From NCBI RefSeq assembly GCF_018729255.1, contig NZ_CP076060.1, positions 1,674,001-1,738,000 on the forward strand: a stretch of DNA of 64,000 bases. Direction: 5' to 3'. A program made the translations under genes and the position numbers. The notes beneath the pieces were generated by a model, which saw nothing but the letters and a program-made list of their open reading frames with translations, was not told the DNA's origin and made no database searches. This DNA comes from Cupriavidus sp. EM10. Its GTDB lineage: Bacteria; Pseudomonadota; Gammaproteobacteria; Burkholderiales; Burkholderiaceae. Shown here in pieces: positions 29,194-38,350 of the stretch (position 1 is the first letter of the stretch; the number at the start of each line of letters is the position of its first letter).

Positions 29194-30309
29194 TTAGGCA
29201 GCCTTGTCAAGCTCGGGATGCATGGAGTCCGACATCTGCGCCAGATGATGCAGCGTATCTCCGAACACCGATTCCATTTGGGTAAGGCGTCTAAAATAGT
29301 GGCTGACGATATACTCATCCGTCATTCCAATCCCACCGTGCAATTGCACGGCCTGCTGGCCGACGAATCGCATCGACCCGCCCAACTGATATTTCGCTTG
29401 TGCCATGGCGCGACGTCTCTGGTTCGCCGGCGCGTTGACGTTGAGCGAGGCGTAGTAGCTCATAGACCTCGCGAGCTCTAGACTCATCTTCATATCTGCG
29501 ACGCGGTGACGCAACGCTTGGAAGCTCGCGATAGCGACGCCGAACTGCTTGCGCGTCTTCATGTAATCCACCAGAGCCTCCAGGGTTACGTCCATCACGC
29601 CCACGGCCTCTGCACACGTCATTGCAATGCCAAGATCCACGGCATACGACAGGCAATCCTGGCCTTCGCGGGTGACTAGCGTGCCCGGCGCCTTCGACAA
29701 CGTCAGCTCCGCGGCGCGCGAGCCGTCGACAGTTTGATAAGGGTGTACCAATACACCTGGGGCGGAGCGCTCCACAAGGAACGCTCCGAGAGTGTCAGCA
29801 ATCATGGCGGGTACAATGTACGCAGCAGCATGATCGCCAACCGGCACGAGGCTCTTACTCCCAGTAAGCTCCCAACCTTCCGCCGTCTCGACTGCTCGCG
29901 TCTCGCACGTATCGATGCGATAACGATTCGCGCGCTCCTGCTGGGCCAGTACGACCAGACTTTCTCCAGAAGCGATCGTAGGCAGCCACGCCGCACGTAC
30001 GCTTGCTTCGGCGTAGTTCGACAGCACTGCACCCGCAAGTAGAACTTGCGCCAGCGGTTCGAGTACGATGCCCCGCCCCAGTTCCTCCATAACCACCATA
30101 ACGTCGACCGGCCCCATACCGACGCCGCCATACTCTTCTGGGACGTAAAGTCCAGTCAGCCCAAGCTCCGCAAGCTCCGAATACGCGTCCGGGGAAAATC
30201 CGCCGCTGCTCTCGGAACTGCGACGGTGCTCAAACGTATAGCTACGCTTTACCCACTTTCTTACTGCATCTCGCAGTTGGTCCTGGTCGTCAGTGAATTC
30301 GAAATCCAT
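29194..30309 (-). CDS. Acyl-CoA dehydrogenase (second subunit of a likely pair)
   Basis: 371 residues, acyl-CoA dehydrogenase fold: MDFEFTDDQDQLRDAVRKWV at the start, GLTGLYVPEEYGGVGMGPVD, VDLGIAMTCAEAVGVM, and QLHGGIGMTDEYIVSHYFRR in the C-terminal helix bundle. It is somewhat divergent from fatty-acid enzymes and lies 11 bases after a second acyl-CoA dehydrogenase gene. Adjacent pairs of this kind often form heterotetramers acting on cyclic or branched acyl-CoAs (known for steroid-degrading FadE pairs); that such a complex forms here is inference. Last gene of the operon running from 37585. Confidence 0.88.
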   Translation of the reverse strand: MDFEFTDDQDQLRDAVRKWVKRSYTFEHRRSSESSGGFSPDAYSELAELGLTGLYVPEEYGGVGMGPVDVMVVMEELGRGIVLEPLAQVLLAGAVLSNYAEASVRAAWLPTIASGESLVVLAQQERANRYRIDTCETRAVETAEGWELTGSKSLVPVGDHAAAYIVPAMIADTLGAFLVERSAPGVLVHPYQTVDGSRAAELTLSKAPGTLVTREGQDCLSYAVDLGIAMTCAEAVGVMDVTLEALVDYMKTRKQFGVAIASFQALRHRVADMKMSLELARSMSYYASLNVNAPANQRRRAMAQAKYQLGGSMRFVGQQAVQLHGGIGMTDEYIVSHYFRRLTQMESVFGDTLHHLAQMSDSMHPELDKAA

Positions 30310-30320
30310 GCTCTACTCCT

Positions 30321-31502
30321 TTATCCGAGGACCACTTGCGAAACAATGTTACGCTGCACTTCATTGGAGCCACCGTAGATAGTGGTTTTCCGCAGATTAA
30401 AATATGTCGCGGCAAGCGGAGCGTTCCGTCGCTCTCCACCTGGGAACTCGCCATCCCACTCCGTCAACATAGCGTCTTGAATAAATGGGAGGCTATAGGG
30501 ACCTGCAGCCAGCATCATCAATTCACTGTAGCGCTGTTGAATCTCACTGCCTCGGATTTTCAGTAGGCCTGCGATATCCAATGGATTCTTCCCGGATTTT
30601 TCTGCCGAGATAACGCGAAGAACCAGCATTTCGAGCGCGATAATATCTACCTCGAGCTTCGAAACCTCGTCTTTGAAACGAGGGTCGTCCATCATGCCTT
30701 CTGCAGCCGCGATTCGCTTCAGGCGTCGGAGCTCACGCTTGGCACGCCCGACTTCTGCAATGTTCGAGCGTTCGTGACTGAGAAGGTGTTTGGCATAGGT
30801 CCAGCCCTTATTTTCTTCGCCAATCAGGTTCTCAACGGGGACCTCAACATTGTCGAACCAGACCTCATTGACCTCGCACTCGCCGTCCAGCAGCTTAATG
30901 GGCCGAACCGTGACGCCAGGCGAACGCATGTCAATGAGCAGGAAACTGATCCCTGCCTGCGGCTTCCCTTCTGTATTGGTCCGGACGAGACAGAAAATCC
31001 ACTCCCCGTACTGAGCCAACGTGGTCCAGATCTTTTGACCATTGACTATGTACTTGTCTCCCTTTCGCTCCGCTCGTGTCTTGAGCGAAGCCAGGTCGGA
31101 ACCCGATCCCGGCTCGCTGTAACCCTGGCTCCACCAAACATCGCCCGTCACAATGCCGGGCAAGAAGCGCGCCTGTTGCTCAGCGTTACCAAATGCCATG
31201 ATGACTGGTGCCACCATGACAGGCCCATAGGGCACGAGTCGCGGTGCTCCTGCCAACGCGCACTCTTCCTCGAATATGTGCCGCTGCACTGGTGTCCAGC
31301 CCGTGCCGCCGAACTCGACTGGCCACTTATACGTCAGCCAACCCTTTTTCCCCAGAATTTGGTGCCAACGCTGCATATCGGTGCGGGATAGCTGCAGTCC
31401 GTTGTGCACCTTGTGCGAGATCTCCTTCGGCAAATGGGCGTCGATCCACGCATGTACCTCTTTTCTAAATTCCTGCTCTTCTTCTGTGAAATTCAGATCC
31501 AT
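30321..31502 (-). CDS. Acyl-CoA dehydrogenase (first subunit of a likely pair)
   Basis: 393 residues, intact. Start MDLNFTEEEQEFRKEVHAWI; FAD-binding and substrate segments WWSQGYSEPGSGSDLASLKT and GQKIWTTLAQYGEWIFCLVR; C-terminus IYGGSNEVQRNIVSQVVLG. Introduces an alpha-beta double bond into an acyl-CoA. It sits between the two enoyl-CoA hydratases and the second dehydrogenase in one polycistron, so it provides the first oxidation of a side-chain or ring-derived CoA ester. Confidence 0.92.
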   Translation of the reverse strand: MDLNFTEEEQEFRKEVHAWIDAHLPKEISHKVHNGLQLSRTDMQRWHQILGKKGWLTYKWPVEFGGTGWTPVQRHIFEEECALAGAPRLVPYGPVMVAPVIMAFGNAEQQARFLPGIVTGDVWWSQGYSEPGSGSDLASLKTRAERKGDKYIVNGQKIWTTLAQYGEWIFCLVRTNTEGKPQAGISFLLIDMRSPGVTVRPIKLLDGECEVNEVWFDNVEVPVENLIGEENKGWTYAKHLLSHERSNIAEVGRAKRELRRLKRIAAAEGMMDDPRFKDEVSKLEVDIIALEMLVLRVISAEKSGKNPLDIAGLLKIRGSEIQQRYSELMMLAAGPYSLPFIQDAMLTEWDGEFPGGERRNAPLAATYFNLRKTTIYGGSNEVQRNIVSQVVLG

Positions 31503-31520
31503 TTCTCAGTCCCTACTGTG

Positions 31521-32267
31521 TTAGTTAGTCCTAGCGGCCCACGAAACGGGAGCGCGACGCTCCTTGGCCGCCAACGCCCCTTCCCGGGCGTCTTCACTCC
31601 TGGCCAGCATCTGAGCTTGGTACTGGGCGCTATAGCCTGCCTCAACCAGTCCTACCGGAATCGAGTGTCTCGCCGCCTGTTTGAGGAAACGCAGTACCAG
31701 CGGCGCTGCGCTCGCAATCTGACGCGCTGTCACTAGAGCTGCCTCTGTTTCGCTTCCTGGTTCACAGAGTTCGTTTACGAATCCGACTTCATAGGCCCGT
31801 TGGGCGGATACCGGGCGCCCGGTCAACATGAGCTCCATCGCGATCTTGTGGGGAATCCGACCGACCAGCGAGCTAATCAAGCCGGCTGCCATGCCTAGGC
31901 GACCTTCGGGATAAACGAAGGTCGTTGCCGAAGTCGCTACACAAAGATCGCAGAATGCAAGCATCGATACGCCCGCCGCTATCACGGGGCCATTAACCGC
32001 TGCAATAACCGGCTTTCCAATGTCAAATGCGACATTGGGAATGGCATGCCAAAAGGAATCCGGTGGATCGTTCGTGTCGAGGCCTGCCGTAAACACCGAC
32101 CCCTCTGCACGTAGCAGGGCAACGCGATCCTCTGAGCCCGCGAAGTCTTGCCACGCGTCGTGCAACGCGTCGCACATTTCCGAGTTCAGCGCGTTTCTCT
32201 TATCCGGCCGATTCATCGTAATGACCCGGACGAAATTTTCTGATTCGATTTTTATCAACTCGGCCAT
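31521..32267 (-). CDS. Enoyl-CoA hydratase/isomerase family protein
   Basis: 248 residues, crotonase fold: VRVITMNRPDKRNALNSEM, oxyanion-hole segment FTAGLDTNDP, and PVIAAVNGPVIAAGVSMLAF. The C-terminal helix ends ALAAKERRAPVSW. Hydrates an enoyl-CoA or catalyses an isomerase variant. The catalytic glutamates cannot be assigned firmly by eye. Co-transcribed with the hydratase at 32275 (7-base gap). Confidence 0.88.
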   Translation of the reverse strand: MAELIKIESENFVRVITMNRPDKRNALNSEMCDALHDAWQDFAGSEDRVALLRAEGSVFTAGLDTNDPPDSFWHAIPNVAFDIGKPVIAAVNGPVIAAGVSMLAFCDLCVATSATTFVYPEGRLGMAAGLISSLVGRIPHKIAMELMLTGRPVSAQRAYEVGFVNELCEPGSETEAALVTARQIASAAPLVLRFLKQAARHSIPVGLVEAGYSAQYQAQMLARSEDAREGALAAKERRAPVSWAARTN

Positions 32268-32274
32268 GGCGTTC

Positions 32275-33015
32275 TTAACGCTTCTTGTTCAGGAAGGATT
32301 TGAAGATTTCCTGAGTGGCTTCGGTATTCAAGAGTTCGGCGAACATCTTCACTTCCAGGTCGAGCGCAGAACCCACAGCGGCACGATTCTCGTGGTTCAA
32401 CATCCGCTTTGTCGCGCGTACCGAAGCCTTGGGAAGCTTTGCCAGTTCGGCAGCCGTTTCGCGCGCCCGTGCAAGGGCTTCCCCGTCCTGCGTCAGCGAC
32501 GTCAGAAGCCCGGCATCGAAAGCTTCTTCTGCATCAAAGAACTTTCCAAGCATCAACCACTCACGTGCCTTCCGGACACCTACCAGCGATTCGAGCAGGT
32601 AGCTGGATGCGCCCTCGGGGCACAGACCCAGCGATACGAACGGCATGCGGAAGCGCGCATCTTGGGATGCGTAGGCAAAATCGACGTGTTGCAGCATCGT
32701 GGCGCCGATTCCAATCGCCAGTCCCTCGACTGCTGCGATTAGCGGCACATCGATCGCGGCCATCTTCCGGAGAAGCGTGACAGCAGGGGAATCTTCATTA
32801 CCCCGCCGGGTCTGGAAATCATTGATATCGGCACCGACAGTGAAGTGTCCGCCCGCACCATGCACGATGACTGCGGCACATTCCTTGTCCGCGTTGGCCT
32901 CATCCAGAAGACGGGTCAGTTCCTGGTACATCGCGGCGCTGATCGCATTGCGCTTTTCTGGACGCGCAATGCAAATCTCCAGGACGTTTCCGACATTATT
33001 AGCTTGGATGCTCAT
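32275..33015 (-). CDS. Enoyl-CoA hydratase/isomerase family protein
   Basis: 246 residues, crotonase fold: CIARPEKRNAISAAMYQEL, GGHFTVGADINDFQ at the oxyanion hole, PLIAAVEGLAIGIGATMLQH, and GLCPEGASSYLLESLVG. Its start overlaps the end of the CoA-transferase gene by 17 bases, indicating translational coupling. Two hydratases plus two dehydrogenases suggest two rounds of beta-oxidation or a ring-opening hydrolase-like crotonase; the sequence alone does not decide. Confidence 0.88.
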   Translation of the reverse strand: MSIQANNVGNVLEICIARPEKRNAISAAMYQELTRLLDEANADKECAAVIVHGAGGHFTVGADINDFQTRRGNEDSPAVTLLRKMAAIDVPLIAAVEGLAIGIGATMLQHVDFAYASQDARFRMPFVSLGLCPEGASSYLLESLVGVRKAREWLMLGKFFDAEEAFDAGLLTSLTQDGEALARARETAAELAKLPKASVRATKRMLNHENRAAVGSALDLEVKMFAELLNTEATQEIFKSFLNKKR

Positions 33016-34288
33016 GATTGCTCCTGAAGTGTCTTTTTGACGTTTGGCAACTAATCACCCCACGTTCTTCGAGACCGGCGATGTGGTCCGCGGAAAGTTC
33101 TAGCAAGTCGGAAAGCACGTCTTCTGTGTGCTGACCGAGTTTCGCGGGCGCCCGAACGTAGTGCACCGGCGTTTTACTGAATTTGATGGGATTGGCGATG
33201 CCCCGTACCGAGCCGATACCTTTGTCAACCGGCACGTCGATCGCCATCTGACGGTGGATGACCTGTGGGTGAGCAAAGGCTTCCTTGTAGGTATTGATAC
33301 GACCGTGCGGGATATCCGCTGCGGAGAACGCGGCAAGCCAATGCTCGGTTTGGCGCGCCGCAAGAACCGACGACACCTGCGCAATTAGCGCCTCTCGATT
33401 CCGAATGCGTCCGGATGCGGAATAGAACGTCGAATCCCGGGCCAGTTCTTTGGCGTCGATCGCTTGGCAAAAGCGTTGCCACTGGGAATCGTTCCCCACA
33501 GCAACTACCACCTTACCGTCTGCCGTATCAAAGACTTGATACGGTACGAGAGACGGATGCGCGTTCCCCCACCGGTGCGGTTCGGCGCCATTGATCAGGC
33601 ACGACAATCCCTGATTCGACGACAAGCCAACCAGACAATCGAGCAGTGCCAAATCGATGTGCTGACCTTCTCCCGTGACATTCCTGTGGTTCAACGCGGC
33701 GAGGATCGCGACCGTCGCATACAGTCCCGTCGTCAGATCAGCAATGGCGATCCCGACCTTCTGTGGCCCACCACCAGGCTCGTCATCACGCTCGCCCGTT
33801 ATGCTCATCAGCCCGCTTTCCCCCTGGAAAACGAAGTCGTAGCCGGGGCGGTCAGCGTACGGCCCGGATTGGCCGTACCCGGTGATAGAGCAATAGATCA
33901 GGCGCGGATTGATCTTTTTCAGACTGTCGTAGTCAAGCCCTCGACGAGCCAGATCACCAACCTTAAAGTTCTCTACAAAGATGTCGCACTCAAGAACGAG
34001 CTTACGGATCAGATCCGCACCGTCTGGGTTGGCGATGTCCACGCCAACCGATCGTTTGTTCCGATTTGCGGAAGCGAAGTAGGTGGAATCCTCAAGCACT
34101 TCCGCTTCACTCGTCATCGCATACGGCGGCCCCCACTGCCGCGTATCATCCCCTCGCGATGGGTGCTCAATCTTGATGACATCGGCTCCCATGTCGCCCA
34201 GCATCTGGGTACACCATGGCCCTGCGAGCACTCGCGTCATATCCAATACGCGAATGTTCCCTAGAGCTTGTTTCTGCATAAGAGACAT
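32999..34288 (-). CDS. CaiB/BaiF family CoA-transferase
   Basis: 429 residues, intact class III CoA-transferase: IRVLDMTRVLAGPWCTQMLG, GADVIKIEHPSRGDDTRQWG, catalytic-aspartate segment IADLTTGLYATVAI, and RWGNAHPSLVPYQVF. It activates the carboxylate made by the aldehyde dehydrogenase encoded just upstream (4-base gap) before beta-oxidation. Many motifs are shared with the transferase at 21899. Confidence 0.93.
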   Translation of the reverse strand: MSLMQKQALGNIRVLDMTRVLAGPWCTQMLGDMGADVIKIEHPSRGDDTRQWGPPYAMTSEAEVLEDSTYFASANRNKRSVGVDIANPDGADLIRKLVLECDIFVENFKVGDLARRGLDYDSLKKINPRLIYCSITGYGQSGPYADRPGYDFVFQGESGLMSITGERDDEPGGGPQKVGIAIADLTTGLYATVAILAALNHRNVTGEGQHIDLALLDCLVGLSSNQGLSCLINGAEPHRWGNAHPSLVPYQVFDTADGKVVVAVGNDSQWQRFCQAIDAKELARDSTFYSASGRIRNREALIAQVSSVLAARQTEHWLAAFSAADIPHGRINTYKEAFAHPQVIHRQMAIDVPVDKGIGSVRGIANPIKFSKTPVHYVRAPAKLGQHTEDVLSDLLELSADHIAGLEERGVISCQTSKRHFRSNHEHPS

Positions 34289-34292
34289 CCCG

Positions 34293-35711
34293 TCATCCCT
34301 CGTTCATTTGGATAGATTTGTACTCGAGGAACTCATCCAAACCGACGTGACCCGCCTCCCGGCCAACACCGCTTTGTTTGAAGCCGCCGAAGGGCGCTAC
34401 GGGGTTGAATCGGGCGCCGTTAATATCGACCTGTCCTGCACGAATCTTCTTAGCGGCGTCGAGTGCGAGGTCAGGATCGCCCCAAACGGCCGCCGCCAGG
34501 CCATACACCGTTGCGTTGGCGATGCGGATGCCGTCGTCGATTTCGTCGTAGGGAATCACGCAGAGCACGGGGCCAAACACCTCTTCCTTGGCCAGATAGT
34601 TATGTTGATCTGTGAGAAACACCTTCGGGCTGACGAAGAATCCTGCAGGCGGAACATCCTGGCCTGACGCGATGAGCGTGGCGCCCTCCGCTACCCCTTT
34701 TTCCGCTAGTTCCTGCACGCGGTCACGCTGCTTGCCAGAAATGAGCGGGCCGATCCGATGGCCTTCGACGAGGCTGGATCCGACAGAGAACTTGGCGAGT
34801 TCTTGCTTCACCAGGGCTTCGACGGCCGACACATCACGCGAGTGAACAATCAACCTGGTCAGCGCGCTGCAAGTCTGACCGTTGTTGAGGAAGCAGGAAG
34901 CGAGCGTTCCCTTGACGGCCACAGTCAGGTCCGCACCCGGCAATACCAAGGAAGGCGACTTGCCGCCCAATTCCAGCGTCACCTTCTTAATGGTCGACGC
35001 GGCCAAGCAAGACACTGCACGACCCGCTTCCGTGGATCCTGTGAAGCTAACCATGTCCACGCCGTCAGCTCGCGCCAACGCTGCGCCCACTACCGCACCC
35101 AAGCCGTTCACAACGTTCACCACGCCCGAAGGAAAGCCTGCGTCATTGATGGCATCGCAGATAAGGCGCGTTGTTCGGGGCGTCAATTCACTTGGTTTGA
35201 GCACGACTGTGTTCCCGGCCAGAAGCGCGGGCACCACCTTCAGAATGATCTGATGAAGCGGGAAATTCCATGGCGTGATACATGCCACGACGCCGAATGG
35301 CTCCCGGACGATGACAGATGGGCCCGTTCGCGATTGCCATGGAAATCCTTCCGCCAGCTTTACGAAGTTCCCAATGTTCCGAATGGGCGAGTCGACTTGA
35401 ACGATGCGTGAGATCTTCAAGGGCGTGCCAACCTCAGCCGCGATAGCATCGGCCAACGACTCCTGCCGATTTGTGAGTTGGTCTTTTAGGCGATTAAGAA
35501 TTGCGCATTTGTCCGACACGGATGTTGCGGACCAGCTGGCCAATGCGTTCTGCGCGGCACCCAAGGCGAGACCGACGTCCTCCTCGGTACCTGGAAGAAT
35601 TTGGGCCGATACCAGGCCAGTATTCGGGTCCTCTACGTCGATGAGCTGTGTGCCAGAAGCACGGCGCCACGATCCCCCGATGTATTGCTGATCGAAGATC
35701 TCCGGCATCAC
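34293..35711 (-). CDS. NAD(P)-dependent aldehyde dehydrogenase
   Basis: 472 residues, intact: TPWNFPLHQ (catalytic Asn), VTLELGGKSPSLV (Glu), NGQTCSALTRL (nucleophilic Cys), EVFGPVLCV. Produces an acid from an aldehyde for the adjacent CoA-transferase. The ATG overlaps the stop of the VOC gene by four bases (ATGA type), so the two are translationally coupled. Confidence 0.93.
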   Translation of the reverse strand: MMPEIFDQQYIGGSWRRASGTQLIDVEDPNTGLVSAQILPGTEEDVGLALGAAQNALASWSATSVSDKCAILNRLKDQLTNRQESLADAIAAEVGTPLKISRIVQVDSPIRNIGNFVKLAEGFPWQSRTGPSVIVREPFGVVACITPWNFPLHQIILKVVPALLAGNTVVLKPSELTPRTTRLICDAINDAGFPSGVVNVVNGLGAVVGAALARADGVDMVSFTGSTEAGRAVSCLAASTIKKVTLELGGKSPSLVLPGADLTVAVKGTLASCFLNNGQTCSALTRLIVHSRDVSAVEALVKQELAKFSVGSSLVEGHRIGPLISGKQRDRVQELAEKGVAEGATLIASGQDVPPAGFFVSPKVFLTDQHNYLAKEEVFGPVLCVIPYDEIDDGIRIANATVYGLAAAVWGDPDLALDAAKKIRAGQVDINGARFNPVAPFGGFKQSGVGREAGHVGLDEFLEYKSIQMNEG

Positions 35712-36577
35712 GACTGCACCTCTGAAATCTCTTCGACTTTCTCGGGGCTACCGGACCATCCCCACGCCAACGAGGTTCGGGATACACCAAGTAGGACGCC
35801 ATTCAGCGCGCTCGGATGGATCCAGAGGCCGTCCTGCTCGGGCTTGCCCGTGTCGGTCCTTCGGGTCCACTTTGCGTTGCGCGATTCGAGTCGCCTGATT
35901 ACGTCCGCCAAATCATGCGTTTCGATGTAGCACATGTAAAGTGCGTCACCTCGCTTGCCCGAAAACCTGCCCATGGCAAAGGCGGGATCATGCGCTTCAG
36001 CCAATTCGATGCGATCGAGACGATCCGGCGCGAACATCAGCAGCGTGCCTTCATAGCCAAATCGCGCGAACGTGATGTCTACTGCCTTGTCGCGCTGCAG
36101 GCCCAGTTTTCGCGCGTAGCAATCCGCGACTTCTCGCCAGTCGGTGCTGAGAACCATGGTGAGCTCGTACAGAAACGACACAGGACCATTCGCTCGAACC
36201 CGCGCTGCCGCTTCGCTGACAACGAGTGGCATGCCATAGAGGCCGCCCGCGTTCAAATAGAGACGGCCGTCGGCTTCAGCAAATCGGATACCTTGCTCGG
36301 CAAGGAACCTCTGGCATTCAGCCAGGCTAGCTGTCGAGACCCCTCCAAAGAAGAGGCCTTCCCCGAAGCTATCAAGATGATCACTTACGACCCCTGCTCC
36401 CCGCGGGGTCCAAAGTTCGACCGTGCTTTCGCCGATTACCAGGCTACGGCCACGGGCATTCAGATGGTCGCTTGCAAGCTCATCAAGATACTGCGCCCCA
36501 AGTACTTCCCTGTAGTTCTGCTCTGCTTGATCGAGGTCGCGCACCGCAACGAGGATTCTGTCAACCGAGTTCAACAT
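35708..36577 (-). CDS. VOC-superfamily protein with two glyoxalase-like domains
   Basis: 289 residues with two vicinal-oxygen-chelate modules. The first starts SVDRILVAVRDLDQAEQNY; the second starts YELTMVLSTDWREVADCYAR. The arrangement resembles extradiol-type or glyoxalase-like lyases, but metal ligands cannot be assigned with confidence. Placed between the Bug receptor and aldehyde dehydrogenase in the operon, it may be a lyase or isomerase acting early in the pathway. Function is inference. Confidence 0.8.
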   Translation of the reverse strand: MLNSVDRILVAVRDLDQAEQNYREVLGAQYLDELASDHLNARGRSLVIGESTVELWTPRGAGVVSDHLDSFGEGLFFGGVSTASLAECQRFLAEQGIRFAEADGRLYLNAGGLYGMPLVVSEAAARVRANGPVSFLYELTMVLSTDWREVADCYARKLGLQRDKAVDITFARFGYEGTLLMFAPDRLDRIELAEAHDPAFAMGRFSGKRGDALYMCYIETHDLADVIRRLESRNAKWTRRTDTGKPEQDGLWIHPSALNGVLLGVSRTSLAWGWSGSPEKVEEISEVQS

Positions 36578-36601
36578 TGCTTCTTCCTTAAAGTAACTGA
36601 C

Positions 36602-37585
36602 CTACTGCACGGTGATGTGCGCGGTACGAATGAGCTTTTGCCATTTCGCCGACTCCTGCTGGATGAATCGGCCGAACTCATCTCGTCCTGCGCCAGAGAT
36701 GATTCCGCCGATGTCGCCAATCTTGCTGCGGACGTCAGGCATCTTGAGTACAGCTTGAATTTCGGCATCCAAACGGGTGACGATCGGCTTCGGCGTTGCG
36801 GCAGGTACCAAGACGCCGAACCAACCAGTGATCTGATAGTTGCTCAGACCAGCTTCAGTCATCGTTGGGACGTCCGGCAGCAACGGGGAACGGACAGCAC
36901 TCGTGATGGCGAGTGCGCGAACCTTTCCGCCTTTTACGAGATTCAATGCCGAAGGCATGTTGTCAAACATGATCGGTACATGGCCTGCCATCGTGTCGTT
37001 CAGGCCGGGGCCGCTACCGCGGTATGGCACATGAACCATGCGCAGGCCCGCTGTCGAAGCGAACAGTTCACCCGCCAAGTGCAAAGATGTTCCGTTGCCA
37101 GGCGTTGCGTACGACAAGGGATTGGGCTGTTGCTTCGCGTACTGAACGAGTTCCTTCACCGATTTGACCGGCAGTTGCGGGTTGACCACCAGCAGGTTGG
37201 GAACCTCCGCCAGGAGCGTCACCGGCGCGAGATCTCGCGTGGGAGAAAAGCGAGCGTCGGGAGTAAGCGTGGGGTTGATGGCAATAGGACCAATATTGCC
37301 CATAACGATGGTGTATCCATCAGCGGGCTGTTTCGCAACATAGGCCGTGCCAACATCGCCCCCAGCGCCTGGCTTGTTCTCGATCACCACGGGCTGCCCG
37401 AGTCGTTCAGAGAGCTTGGCACCGACGATACGTGCCAGCATGTCAGTGGTGCCGCCCGGCGGATACGGCACGACCCACTTGATCGGGCGACTCGGCCAGG
37501 ACTCGCTGGCGTTCGCAACAGATTGACCGGTCGCTGCCCAGCACCCCACCACAGCGGCGCTAAAGCCCAATATCCATCGTTTCAT
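36602..37585 (-). CDS. Bug-family (TctC-like) periplasmic substrate-binding protein
   Basis: 327 residues from the ATG at 37585 (CAGGAGACAACG upstream); the frame continues further up but only this start gives a signal peptide (MKRWILGFSAAVVGCWAA). Motifs WVVPYPPGGTTDMLARI and NKPGAGGDVGTAYVA are diagnostic, and PGNGTSLHLAGELF follows. First gene of the eight-gene operon to 29194 and divergent from the IclR regulator, with two inverted repeats between them. Confidence 0.92.
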   Translation of the reverse strand: MKRWILGFSAAVVGCWAATGQSVANASESWPSRPIKWVVPYPPGGTTDMLARIVGAKLSERLGQPVVIENKPGAGGDVGTAYVAKQPADGYTIVMGNIGPIAINPTLTPDARFSPTRDLAPVTLLAEVPNLLVVNPQLPVKSVKELVQYAKQQPNPLSYATPGNGTSLHLAGELFASTAGLRMVHVPYRGSGPGLNDTMAGHVPIMFDNMPSALNLVKGGKVRALAITSAVRSPLLPDVPTMTEAGLSNYQITGWFGVLVPAATPKPIVTRLDAEIQAVLKMPDVRSKIGDIGGIISGAGRDEFGRFIQQESAKWQKLIRTAHITVQ

Positions 37586-37642
37586 TCGTTGTCTCCTGAC
37601 CTCAAGAAGCAGGTTGCATCTCAAGGGCACCTGGTTTATGAT

Positions 37643-37677
37643 GTTCACTAGGTGAACTAGCGGTACACAGGGTGTAC
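37643..37677. promoter_or_regulatory. Two IclR-type inverted repeats in the divergent promoter
   Basis: GTTCAC-TAG-GTGAAC (37643-37657) and GTACAC-AGG-GTGTAC (37663-37677) are two perfect 6-3-6 inverted repeats, 20 bp apart centre to centre (about two helical turns). They fill the gap between the Bug operon (start 37585) and the IclR gene (start 37680), as expected for tandem IclR dimer sites. The second repeat abuts the IclR start codon, so binding would also shut off the regulator gene. Confidence 0.82.
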
Positions 37678-37679
37678 GA

Positions 37680-38327
37680 ATGAAGAATAATAGATCGATC
37701 CAACGCTGTCTAGCGGTGCTGCGCGCTTTCCGAGAGAACGGGCGACCTACGTTGGCGGAGTTGTCGCGTGCCGTAGACCTGCCGCACCCGACCGTTCTGC
37801 GCTTTCTATTGACTTTGGAGGAGGAGGGATATGTCGCGCGCGAGGGCAACCAATGGCGCTTGACTACCCGAGTCTTCGAAATCGGCTTTGCTGCTTTGGA
37901 AAGTTTGGGAGTGACAGACTCGGTTCAGCAGATGCTCCAGCAACTGGCTGACACGTACGCAGGAACATCCAACCTGGGTGAAGCGAACCCCGACGGGGTG
38001 ATCATTATTGGAAGGGCGATGGCACTCGCGGAACGCCGTCGCCTCGTGGTGATGAATCTCCGGGTTGGAAGCATCCTGCCTCCAAGTAGCGCGCTCACAC
38101 AGGCGTTGACCCTCGGGGTCGGTGAATGGGCGATGGTCGAGTATCCAGAGAGCAATCAGATCTCAGTTGCAGTCCCGCTTGCTCGGGTTGGCAACCGCCA
38201 GCTGGCTATCGGGATTTCCACATCGCCAGCCGAGGCGACACCCGAAAGGATCGAGAATGAAATCATTCCAACACTTCAGAATGCCGCAGCGATGGTCTCA
38301 AGGCTTGTTGGGATGGGGCCAGCGTAG
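37680..38327 (+). CDS. IclR-family transcriptional regulator (short form)
   Basis: 215 residues. The N-terminal winged helix is typical ([36 protein letters not shown]). The effector domain is recognisable ([26 protein letters not shown]), but about 35-40 residues usually found in the middle of the domain are absent after SSALTQAL, so it is shorter than the usual 250. No strong ribosome site precedes the ATG because the second operator ends two bases before it. It should control the divergent Bug/CoA operon. Confidence 0.85.
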   Translation: MKNNRSIQRCLAVLRAFRENGRPTLAELSRAVDLPHPTVLRFLLTLEEEGYVAREGNQWRLTTRVFEIGFAALESLGVTDSVQQMLQQLADTYAGTSNLGEANPDGVIIIGRAMALAERRRLVVMNLRVGSILPPSSALTQALTLGVGEWAMVEYPESNQISVAVPLARVGNRQLAIGISTSPAEATPERIENEIIPTLQNAAAMVSRLVGMGPA

Positions 38328-38350
38328 GGAGTTCGCTCATCGCCCCGGGT

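Noticed and set aside
35816..37651. A 611-codon plus-strand frame across the VOC and Bug genes
   Set aside because: Antisense to two intact conserved genes and without recognisable domains.
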